Below are positions 1 to 8,515 of a DNA stretch of 64,000 bases, piece by piece. The notes below the pieces were generated by a model. It saw nothing but the letters and a program-made list of their open reading frames with translations. It did not search any database and had not been told where the DNA came from. Each line of letters begins with the position of its first letter. The first letter of the stretch is position 1. The position numbers and the translations under genes are program-made. The stretch is from Hygrocybe punicea (Eukaryota; Basidiomycota; Agaricomycetes; Agaricales; Hygrophoraceae), in NCBI GenBank assembly GCA_963556145.1, contig OY744469.1, positions 5,366,767-5,430,766 of the forward strand. Direction: 5' to 3'.

Positions 1-256
1 CACGTCACACGGTGTTCAATACATCCCCCCCTCCGCATTTCCCATTTATTTCACTAATCCCGCCACCTCCACTCATTTCAACACATCCAATGGACCCGGT
101 ATTCAACGCCCCACAGATCCCGCTCGAAAAACCGCGCCCGGAAAGCCCCAAAACGGCCGCAACGAGCCCGTCCAACAAGGAGCGCCTCACGCGCGTCCGA
201 CGCGTAACGGACGATTCGTAGATGAAGGAAGACAAACCCAATGCAACGGATGTTGC

Positions 257-1726
257 ATGTACGGTCATAGGTACGCCCCCCGTCGTTCCCGTGGTTGCCG
301 CGCAGGTAAACGCGTCCGCGCGCGCAAATCCAACGTGAATACGCGTATTGACGCGTCTCCACCCGTTTCCGCCTCGTTTCGGCCCCCGTCTTCGCGTACG
401 CCCTCGCAATCGTCCCCAGAGGTGTTCCAACACACGCCGCCATCGTCTGCGCCCGCGCCGTCCCCGGAAAAATGCGTCCGCGCGCGCCAACGCGACCAAA
501 ATACGCGTATCGACGCGTCCCCCCTCGTTTCACACCCGAGTCGCCCCCCGTTTGCGCCTACGGACACGCCGTCGTACCCAGAGACGAACCTTCACGCGCC
601 GCCACCGTCTGCGCCCTCGCCAGCCTCAGGACGACCCGCCCACGCGCCCCAACGCGTCGAAAACACGCGTATCGACACCACCACCTCCGTTACGCCCTCG
701 TTTCGCCCACCGTCACCGTCTACGCCCTCGCCGTCGTCCCAAGAGGCCAGCCGTGACATGCCCCCACCGTTTGAGCCCGCGTCGTCCCCAGGAATCCGCG
801 CTAGCGCCCCGCAGACGCCGTTTTCAACATCGGCCCCCGTTTCTGCCTCCGTTTCACCCCCGTTTCGCCCCGCGTTCGCGTCCACGGCCTCGACGTCGTC
901 CCTAGAGGCGAACCGTTACACGCCCCCGCCGTCTGTCCCCGCGCCGTCTCCAGAAAACCGTGCCGACACTCAACGGACGCCATTTTTGACCTGTCCCAGC
1001 GTATCCGCCCTCGTTTCACCCTTGTGTCGCCAGCCGTCCACGTCTCCGCCCTCGCCGTCGTCCCCAGAGGCCATCCGTGACACGCCCCCACCGTCTGAGC
1101 CCCCGCCGTCCCCAGAAACCCGCGCCAGCCCCAAACATACCTTGTTTTTGACCAATTCCGCCACATCCGCCCCCGTTCCGCTCTTGTTTCGACCCCCGGC
1201 AGCCGCGTACCACTGCCAGGACCCCCATATCACCCTCCGTGACGCCGTACAAGCCGCCCCCGCCATGTTCGAGCCCCCAATGGACCCACGGACTAGCCCC
1301 TACGCCCACGTTCACGCCCCCACACCTCTGTACGGCCCCCTCCCGTCCCAAACGAGTCCGGCCCTGTCCCTCTTCGATGCCCCCAACACACCATGTCACC
1401 CGCTACCCCAGTCAACCCTGCATGCCCACGATCCACCCCATGGAGCCTCGCAGGCCCATTCAGTAGCCCATACCACGACCCTGCGCTCAACCCCGTCCTG
1501 CTATGCCCATGCACTGCCGCTCCATGACTTTGTACCCACTACACCCTTGTCGGGCACACTACCAACGTCCACGTTTGCCACTGACGACATACCTGCTGCG
1601 ACATTGCTTGTGCTCGAGTCAGCATTGTTATCCCTTAAGGCCCTCAAGGTTCTGGAGCAAAAGTTGGTAAAGTTGGTGGATCGGTTGGAGAAGTTGGAAG
1701 ACTTTGTGTTGGAAGATTCCTGTTGA
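257..1726 (+). CDS. Pro/Ser-rich repeat protein with C-terminal leucine-rich coiled coil
   Basis: A 489-residue open frame whose first two thirds is a tandem array of 54-residue units (162 bp). Three clear units begin with NTRID (near 341, 503 and 665) and about three more diverged units follow, with the shared core FRPP..TPS.SS.E....TPPPS.PAPSPE. The unit length is an exact multiple of three and the frame is kept across the array, which argues for a translated protein rather than a plain minisatellite. The last 40 residues switch to a leucine-heptad segment (LLVLESALLSLKALKVLEQK and onward), likely a short coiled coil. I see no signal peptide or catalytic motif and do not recognise a family. 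The start is the first Met of the frame; translation could begin upstream or an intron could join the Met-initiated frame at 12-221. It is very rich in ACGCG/CpG, unlike the AT-rich transposons that follow. It could be a transposon-encoded structural protein. Confidence 0.45.
   Translation: MYGHRYAPRRSRGCRAGKRVRARKSNVNTRIDASPPVSASFRPPSSRTPSQSSPEVFQHTPPSSAPAPSPEKCVRARQRDQNTRIDASPLVSHPSRPPFAPTDTPSYPETNLHAPPPSAPSPASGRPAHAPQRVENTRIDTTTSVTPSFRPPSPSTPSPSSQEASRDMPPPFEPASSPGIRASAPQTPFSTSAPVSASVSPPFRPAFASTASTSSLEANRYTPPPSVPAPSPENRADTQRTPFLTCPSVSALVSPLCRQPSTSPPSPSSPEAIRDTPPPSEPPPSPETRASPKHTLFLTNSATSAPVPLLFRPPAAAYHCQDPHITLRDAVQAAPAMFEPPMDPRTSPYAHVHAPTPLYGPLPSQTSPALSLFDAPNTPCHPLPQSTLHAHDPPHGASQAHSVAHTTTLRSTPSCYAHALPLHDFVPTTPLSGTLPTSTFATDDIPAATLLVLESALLSLKALKVLEQKLVKLVDRLEKLEDFVLEDSC
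339..1190 (+). repeat. 162-bp in-frame tandem repeat (about 6 units)
   Basis: ACGCGTAT.GAC recurs at about 341, 503 and 665 with exactly 162-bp spacing. Three further units keep the CGTTTC..CC and GTCGTCCCCAGAGG landmarks but have lost the ACGCGT start. The units diverge toward the 3' side. Confidence 0.7.
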
Positions 1727-2049
1727 GTTGATTGGATTTTTGTTTTTGTTTTGTTTTGTTTGTTTTGTTTTCAGTATTGTCCCTTCCCTCCCTCCCTTTT
1801 TCTTTTTCCTATTTCTTCCTCCCTTGCCTTATGTGAGACTGGGGACAGTCTCTATTTGTGTCCCTACTGGATGTAGAGACATCTATATCTCTGGGTACGT
1901 ATTCACTCATTTTACTATATTTCCTATTTGTTCTATTTGTATGTAGTGGCTGTTGTAAATAGTCACAAACAAGTTGAGTTTTGGGTTTTGATCCTACTGA
2001 CAACGATCTCGCACACCCCGAATCCGCGCCTACCCAGGCCGCGTTCACC
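1727..2049. other. T-rich intergenic stretch, no gene seen
   Basis: Runs of TTTTG/TTTGT directly after the upstream stop codon could be the 3' untranslated end of the Pro-rich gene. Nothing else is recognised before the copia-derived repeats begin. Confidence 0.4.
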
Positions 2050-2370
2050 ACATCGTCTTTATCGTTGTTCCCATATATTCGTTCATTGTTTCCAACCCAA
2101 CCCAACCTGACCCGCCGTACCCGACATCGTTGGCATCGTCGGGTTCTTCATTATTTGTCCGTTTTCACTCCGTTCATCGCCGGATTTGTCGTTATTAGTC
2201 CAGTTTTACGCAGCGGCTTTACTTTTACTAACATTCCCTTCCTTTTACTACTATTCCCAACACTGACTTATCCAGTCACTTCTACGCTGACACCCACAGG
2301 TTAGGATCTTTATTTCTTCTTATATAGTTCCGAAGCCACCAAGAACCCGCATCTACATCGTCCAGAGTTT
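2050..2370 (-). repeat. Direct repeat A of a pair (copia-associated tail)
   Basis: This roughly 320-bp block recurs in the same orientation at about 3590-3890. Shared landmarks are the TGACCCG-rich stretch, CCGACATCGTTGGCATCG, TTTCACTCCGTTCATCGCCGG and GGTTAGGATC. Both copies run, on the minus strand, directly out of a copia gag fragment, so they appear to be the tails of two internally deleted copies of one element. Confidence 0.6.
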
Positions 2371-3114
2371 TGTACGTGATGAATGCGTTTCGGGAATTGC
2401 TGATGTGACTTGTTGTTCTGGAATCCAGTAACCAATCATAGTTTGAAATATTGTCTGTATTCACTGCATATGCTACATCCTGTAACATATTCTTGACATT
2501 GTCGGCAGCTTGATTCAATTGGTTCTGTTGGTTTCCACCCTTTCCAGTGCCCTTTCCTTTCCCTTTCAGCCCTTGCCCTTCCTTTTCACCACCTTTAGAC
2601 CAGCAGTCCTTCGCCATATGTCCCTTCTTGTGGCAGTTGAAGCATTCCGTTTTGGAATCGGCCGCTTTCTGCTTTTCGTTACCCTTTCCGTCGTGCTTTC
2701 TGGTGAACCTCCCGTGCATAGCAACATTGTTAGGATCTCCGCTGCACTCACGGCGCCTGCGGTCTTCCTCTAATAGGATCGCAACTAGCTCGTGTGATGT
2801 CAGTGATGTTCCGTCCTTCTTCAAACCTAAATACGCTGATGTATACAAGTCCCAACTTTCTGTTAAGGAGGATACAAGTATCATCGCGAAGTCTTCATTG
2901 GAAATGAGGCTTCCATCAAGTGGAGTTCCTCCTGCAGTTTCTGGAGCTTCGATATGTGCTCGATTAGGTTGAATCCTTCTTCAGCAATCAACCGGTGTAG
3001 AGACTCAATGTTTCCCTGAGTCCATATTGCCAATATAACACGAATCTGGATGAACCCGACACCTCCGAATGACTCCCATTCCAACCTGACGTAACCTGAT
3101 GTGACGTGACCCAA
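2282..3114 (-). pseudogene. copia gag C-terminal half and degenerate protease start
   Basis: Read on the minus strand this encodes the C-terminal half of a Ty1/copia Gag. There is a UBN2-like helical segment (AEEGFNLIEHISKLQKLQEE, then SLTESWD.YTSAYLG and HELVAILLEEDRRR). A CCHC zinc knuckle follows (CFNCHKKGHMAKDC), then a Lys/Gly-rich linker and the beginning of the aspartic protease. The protease active site should read D-S-G-A/T, but here it is DWLLDSRTTSHI, so the catalytic Gly is lost. A frame change near 2885 separates the two halves, and the frame ends soon after the protease motif. This is a dead, 3'-truncated copy. Confidence 0.8.
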
Positions 3115-3589
3115 TGTGACCGACGTGACCCGACGTATGCCACTTTGTCACAGCCGCTTTTGGACCAAATCCAGCAGCCTCAGAAGCCCCGGAGTTCTAT
3201 TTATAGAAGATGGATCTCATCGGACTCGATCCCGGACTTCGGACTTGCCTTATATATGCATCCCCTCATCCTTTTGGAGATATATACGAGATTTTAGATC
3301 TTTTCCTTTGATATTTGTTTTCCCTTCCATTTCACTGTCTCTGTTGCATCGCAACCCCCCTCTTTATATCCCCATTCCAACCTTTCTTTGTAGTTTACCA
3401 TCGGCCAAAATAGACAAGTCCAAAAGTAAGACTACTCACTCCTGTACTATAAAAACGGTCCCCGACAACCGTACAAAAAAGAGATACCATTAGTCCCCAT
3501 TTCCTTATAGTCAGAAGCATCTTTTAATTCCTTCAAATGCTCGTCCTTGTAGAACCTTAGCTTTTCGTAGTTGACCTCATCATCTTTAT

Positions 3590-3890
3590 CATAGTTCCAT
3601 TATTCGTTCATCATTTCCGACACAACCTGACCCGACCCGACCCGCCGTATCCGACATCGTTGGCATCGTTGGGTTCATTGTTATTTATCCACTTTCACTC
3701 CGTTCATCGCCGGATTCATCGTTATTTGTCTAGTTTTACACGGCGGCTTACATTTTTACTTCTATTTCCACTCTTCACTACTATTCCTGACACTGACTTA
3801 TCCACTGTCACTTCTATGCTGACACCCCTCAGGTTAGGATCACTTTATATTGTTCTGAAGCCACCCTGAACCTGCATCTACACCGGTACA
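3590..3890 (-). repeat. Direct repeat B of the copia-associated pair
   Basis: Second copy of the block at 2050-2370, about 80-85 percent identical by eye and in the same orientation. It joins the N-terminal gag fragment at its higher-coordinate end through GTAGATGCAGGTTC..GGTGGCTTC, the same junction sequence seen in copy A. Confidence 0.6.
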
Positions 3891-4253
3891 GTGTGCGTCG
3901 CGTCACTAATATTCCGAGCTTCCCCCTGGATTCCTTTACCAAGGTTAGCTCCTTCCACATCTCACTCGCTGTGTGTGCACCAATGATATGTATCATTTCC
4001 GCATTGCCAATTGTGAGCTCGATCTGCATCCTCATCTTGGCATCTCCGTTGCGACATTTCTTCATCGCCTCGGATTCTGCTGATGTTGGATGGGAAGTGT
4101 CTGCCGGGACAGGGGTTTTCAATTCTGCATCGATGTACATCTCTAACCCAAGATCCCATAGCACGGCTAACATCCGTCTCTTCCGCAGCATCCAATGCGA
4201 TGTTCAGAGGTGCGTGATCGTGTTTCCGTTAAAGCCATTCAGGGCTCATAACC
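3829..4253 (-). pseudogene. copia gag N-terminal fragment
   Basis: Minus-strand frame starting near the LTR. It contains LNGFNGNTITHL, then a degraded W..RM.A.L segment (MLRKRRMLAVLWDLGLE), then the conserved copia Gag block ASEMWKELTLVKESRGKLGI and LVTRRTLYR. In intact elements LVTRRTLYR is followed by the AEEGF segment that is here found at about 2980-2930, so the gag has been split by rearrangement. A stop lies between the LTR-proximal segment and the Met at 4191. Upstream, 4241-4253 reads on the minus strand GGTTATGAGCCCT, which resembles the half-tRNA-iMet primer binding site of copia elements. Confidence 0.75.
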
Positions 4254-4496
4254 TATTGGAATATATAGTTGCAGTGGTTGTTGACCACTAAGATATTTTA
4301 TGTGGAATGAATTATTATTTGCCTCTCTCTGAGAGGGCTTTTATACTACTAGCTAAATCAACTAGAAGTTTCTTGTGGTGAGTAGAATACATGCTGCACC
4401 TCAGCATTATTCATCAGACAGGTGTGTTTGAGTTCCGGGGTCACATGATACAGATTACTAATCCTTTCCACGACTATTCGACCACTATTCCCAACA
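4254..4496 (-). mobile_element. copia 5' LTR (minus strand)
   Basis: On the minus strand the block opens TGTTGGGAATAG and closes TATATTCCAATA, an imperfect inverted end pair. It carries a TATA-like sequence (TAGTATAAAAGCCCTC) and is immediately followed by the primer-binding-like GGTTATGAGCC and gag. The length of about 243 bp is plausible for a fungal copia LTR. A matching 3' LTR was not found. Confidence 0.65.
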
Positions 4497-4693
4497 GTAC
4501 CTGGTGAACAGACATAAATAGCCAGTATGCTTACTTGTCATATTAATTGTTATAGCTTCACTAGCAGTGCCCAGACTTAACCATTTATGTATAGTGCACA
4601 GAGGCACGTTCCACACTCATTAGTATTTATTATATATTTCTCTGCATTACGTGTGCAAGAAGACAAGCACAACTAGTATACTTACCTATATTA

Positions 4694-5112
4694 TCATGGA
4701 TTTTCCTACCATGTCACATGACTTCAGAATAAATGCATGAAAACTCAATGAAATGTAATTTAGAAATTACATAGGATGAAAATGAGAATTCTGCATTGAT
4801 CATAATTAGTAACAGGCCCTATCAGATACACTTATGACATTACTATTTCATTATGTCCTCAAGCGAGAGAGGAGTATGCCAATTAGTGTTGTTTTCAACA
4901 GATAGCCTGTTTCTAAACACTAATTGACATACTTCTCTCTCACTTGAGGACATAATGATATAGTAATGTCATAGGTGTATCTGATAGGACCTGTTACTAA
5001 TTATGATCAATGCAGAATTCTCATTTTCATCCTATGTAATTTCTAAATTACATTTCATTGAGTTTTCATGCATTTATTCTGAAGTCATGTGACATGGTAG
5101 GAAAATCCATGA
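4694..5112. repeat. Inverted repeat, 197-bp arms (head-to-head gypsy LTR starts)
   Basis: Arms 4694-4890 and 4916-5112 are reverse complements with only a few mismatches (ends CATGGATTTTCC / GGAAAATCCATG). Both arms can be read outward from a TGTT start, at 4900 on the minus strand and 4908 on the plus strand. The arrangement is therefore two LTR 5' ends of one gypsy family facing away from a 7-bp spacer. The plus-strand copy continues into a TATAAATAGGGCC box at about 5415 and a gypsy gag. The minus-strand copy is cut at 4694. Confidence 0.7.
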
Positions 5113-5980
5113 GCCCAATCTTAGAAGTAGTAGATTGATTACAAATCTTGTTTACTTGTATTGATCAAAAGTGGCTCAGCTAGATAATGGGAAATGATCA
5201 GATAAGATGTAAACAAGAGGGTGATAAGATAGTGATAAGATAGGATGCATCAGAGAGTGATTGTGATAACTTGCTTATCTAAGACAATGGTCGATTGTTC
5301 TGAACAGTCCAAAAGGAGATAAAGTACATAAAGCCCATTGTTCACAGCCTCTTTGATGCCATCCATTGTTCTTATGACTCAGCCCCATTGTGCTCACTTT
5401 CCCATTGTTCTCCAACAGTATAAATAGGGCCTCAAATTCCAGTAGTCAGTAGGATTTCCCCCCTCACCAGTCAGTAGTCAATTCTTAGATTGGGTTCACA
5501 CAGTGTGTTCCCTCATTCTATTAGTACTAGTAACCACTCACTCTCACTCTAGTATTTTTTGAGTTCTCCTTGTCAGCAAGGAGAATTCACTCAGTCCAAT
5601 CAGTTCATTAGTCAGCATTAGTCAGCTAGATACATTTCTAAGGTTAAGGTTTCAACCTAAACAAAGACAGAGTATTCAAAAGATATTAAAGATATCCCTG
5701 AACTAGTAGTAGCCAATGTGCATTTGAAGCTTCCGATTTAAGTCAGATATTATAATACCCAGAGATACTCTTGATTGAATAGGCCCTGTAGCCAAAACAA
5801 TTCATATTAAATTGGTGAATATTGTTATCAGTATTCATTAATCCATGTTTTATATTCCAGTAGTGAATATTAGTATTTCAGTAAATCACGCTCTCCAATC
5901 ACTCTTCATACCTACTCAAAGTCTCAATTCTTAATTGAAGAGACCTTCAAATAACCTGTCCAAAGCATTTCTATATATTT
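4908..5980 (+). mobile_element. gypsy LTR and leader upstream of gag
   Basis: AT-rich sequence leading into the gypsy gag ORF. CAGTATAAATAGGGCCTC at about 5414-5431 is a good LTR-type TATA box, and a short hairpin CTCCTTG..CAAGGAG lies near 5566. The LTR 3' boundary and primer binding site could not be fixed. Confidence 0.45.
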
Positions 5981-5988
5981 AATAAACA

Positions 5989-6495
5989 ATGACCACAAGC
6001 ACCAGTACTTGTACCCCAGACATGATGCCCCTACTAGGGCAGAAGTCTGCCCCAGCCAAATTCAAAGGAAACTATGAAGAAGTCAAGAGATTTTTAAGAC
6101 ATTACAATCAAATGTGCAAATCCTATGCTGTTTCTGATAAAGAGATATGTGAAAGGATTGTAGATTACTGCTCTATCAAAGTAGTCAAGCTCATTGAAGC
6201 CTTGGAGAGTTACATATCCTAGGACTGGAATACTCTTGAGAAAGATATTACTCGCTACTTTGATGCTGCCCTAAAGGAAACAAGATACATTGTTAGAGAT
6301 CTCATGACCCTTGCACACACTTGGAGACTTAAGCAGATCAGAACTCTCACCAAATGGAAGTAATATGAATGAAGGTTCATTACTATTGCAGGGTGGTTAG
6401 AGAGAAAGAAGAATATCTCTAAAGATGAAAAGGCTGCATACTTCTGGCTGAGCAGAGACTCAAAAGCTCCTTTTACTTCTCCTCCATTATCATAA
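5989..6495 (+). pseudogene. Ty3/gypsy gag remnant
   Basis: The ATG at 5989 begins a gypsy Gag N-terminus of the fungal type. MPLLGQKSAPAKFKGNYEEV corresponds to the usual G.K.AP.F.G segment and is followed by VKRFLRHYNQMCKSYAVSDK, CERIVDYC and EALESYI. The frame is closed by a TAG at about 6220, but the family signature continues in the same frame (DWNTLEKDITRYFDAALKET). It is interrupted again by TAA at about 6361. Homology stops near 6495, where it meets gypsy pol in the opposite orientation. A dead fragment. Confidence 0.75.
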
Positions 6496-6503
6496 CTACA
6501 TGT

Positions 6504-6698
6504 TCAATGGCACCATAATGACAATAGATCTGTTCTCAGAAGAATTTTGCTAAGTTGTGTGAATTGTTTGACCTTAAAAGCTTTTACTTCAGTTGCTCCA
6601 GATAAATCATCATGTGCTGCTACAATGAAATGATAGCCTCCTGATGGTGGCATAAACATCACATCAATATACACCTTTTGAAAAATTGCTGTAGGTGT
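6504..6698 (-). pseudogene. gypsy integrase core fragment (3' part of split pol)
   Basis: Minus-strand frame TPTAIFQKVYIDVMFMPPSG, then YHFIVAAHDDLSGATEVKAF, which is the start of a Ty3/gypsy integrase core, with the first catalytic Asp expected in the IDVM segment. Homology fades after about 6545, where it abuts plus-strand gag. The missing upstream part of the same integrase is at 7779-8087, separated by the hAT miniature element at 6699-7770. Confidence 0.75.
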
Positions 6699-7770
6699 TA
6701 GTGATGCTGAAGTTCGGTTCAGAACCAATCTGAACCTGGTTTGAACCATGAACCGAACCAGAAGTTCGGTTCTGGTTTGCAGTTCTGGCACTGACATGTG
6801 GTTCAAACCACGAACAGTAATATATATTTACCTACGTTGATACTCATTTAGATACTCAATTTTTTTGCATTTTTTTGTATGCAGTCACATGAACTTAGAT
6901 CATGTGACCTTAAACATACACGCATGACACTTCAATTTCGACTCAACACTAATGTTACTCAACAACCATGGTAAGTAATGGCTTGATTTCATATTTTACT
7001 GACATTTTCTTATATAGAACAGCCCCCCATGGCCCACCTTGACCATATAAATAAGGCGCCCATGGTCAACTCCACCCAACAACCTCCCTTGCATTCCAAC
7101 ATGAGTCAGAGTGAATCGATGGCAGCAGCAGCAGCAGCAATGGCAGTGGCAACACCACCAATGCTACCACCCCAACAACAACAACAACAACAATGGCCAA
7201 ATAACCCCCAGCGACAGCAACCACAACAGCAGCAGCAGCAACCACAACCACAACCACAACCACAACCACAACAGCAGCAGCAGCAGCAGCAGAGCAACAC
7301 TGGTGGCAGCAGCAACCTGCCACCTCCACCACCACTTACAACACCAACACCAACATGACGACGGTCAATTGACCCCTGGCGAACGGCGACGATGGCAAGG
7401 CAAGGGTGAGGTCGAGCATGGAGAACTTGAAGGGGATGATGAGCACGAAGACAGATGGAAATGGCCAGTGCAAGGACAGGTATGACCAAGACCTGACACA
7501 ATGGCCTGTCCGTTTGCCCCCCTCCCTGTCCATTTTCCCCCCCAGCTCCTCACAACCCCAGTCCCATGTCAATTGATGTGGTGCTGCAGCTTGCGAGGAA
7601 TTTGAGGGATGGTTCACAGTTTGAACCACGCTTGAATGCAGACCGAACATGTCAAAACCATTCAACATGGTTCCAGTTCAGGTTCAGCCCAAGGCGGAAC
7701 CAAACCGGCGGTTTTGTGGGTTTTCCAAAAGAGTCAGAAAACAGGACCGAACTGAACTTCGGCAACACTA
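6699..7770. mobile_element. hAT-type miniature element 1 (1,072 bp) in gypsy integrase
   Basis: Begins TAGTGATGCTGAAGTTCGGT and ends ACCGAACTGAACTTCGGCAACACTA-like; the two termini match as inverted repeats at 19 of 22 positions. It is flanked by a perfect 8-bp duplication GTAGGTGT (6691-6698 and 7771-7778). TAGnG ends plus an 8-bp duplication are hallmarks of hAT elements. The subterminal regions carry many GGTTCA/TGAACC motifs. No transposase is present, so it is non-autonomous. It splits a gypsy integrase between its zinc-binding domain and its core. Confidence 0.9.
7029..7358 (+). other. Poly-Gln reading frame inside hAT miniature element 1
   Basis: A 109-residue Met-initiated frame with runs of Gln, QP dipeptides and Pro, built on CAA/CAG/CCA repeats. 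The other frames are also open through the repeat. It may be a captured exon of a Gln-rich host protein, but a simple-sequence expansion explains it equally well. Confidence 0.25.
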
Positions 7771-7778
7771 GTAGGTGT

Positions 7779-8515
7779 AGAAATTGTAGGGGAAATTTCA
7801 ATTTTCTTCAAGCTCCTAATTCAACATTGATGACATGATGCAATGTGGTAATGGACATCTGCTCTAAGATGGGGCCAAAAAAATTGAAGTTTGACTAAGT
7901 CAAACACAGCTTGTTCTCCTTTATGACCTAGGTTGTCATGAGCTTGGGTGAGAATAGCATTCCTAATTACTAGTGAAGGCATTTTCTGGCCATTTCTTCT
8001 AAACAGTTTATTATCCTTCAAGTAAAAAATTTCAGTTTTCTTCAGAAATATTCTTACCTGCAATATATCTGTTGAAGGTATTTCCAATGTGGATAAAAAA
8101 TGTTTTACTTGAATGAGTATCTTGTCCTGTTGTAATTTAATTTAATTATTTGAAGGGAGTGTGGTAGCCTTGTATGGCAATTTGGTAGGGACAGTGAAGC
8201 AAAATTTTCTTATTTCGTGTGGATCAGGGATATGGATAAGCAAGGCAATATCATCCCACCATGAATCATCATGTCCTTCAATTTATTCATTATCTGCAGG
8301 CTCTCTGCGAGAAAGTGCATCTGGTCCTTTAAATTGGGTTGCAGGAACATGAATAAGTTTAAAGTCAAATAACAGAATCCCTTTGATCCATCTGTTTATG
8401 GCCGCATTGGGCTGTAAATCTGGTTCATTGAGCATGCCTTTTATAAACTTGGCATCTACCTCTATATGAAGATTCTTTACTCCTATTAAATACAGTCTCC
8501 AGTGGCATAATGCGT
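7779..8515 (-). pseudogene. gypsy pol fragment: RNase H end and integrase zinc domain
   Basis: Read on the minus strand from 8515. First comes the RNase H tail of a Ty3/gypsy polyprotein (LYLIGVKNLHIEVDAKFIKG, NEPDLQPNAAINRWI, FDFKLIHVPATQFKGPDALS, then RRE). A linker with a TAA stop follows, then the integrase HHCC zinc-binding domain (AHDNLGHKGEQAVFDLVKLQ, FFWPHLRADVHYHIASCHQC, with the His pair and CxxC visible). The order and spacing are normal for gypsy pol. Reverse transcriptase, protease and the upstream part are missing: at about 8510 the sequence switches to copia integrase on the plus strand. In-frame stops and a frame change after CHQC show it is dead. Confidence 0.8.
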
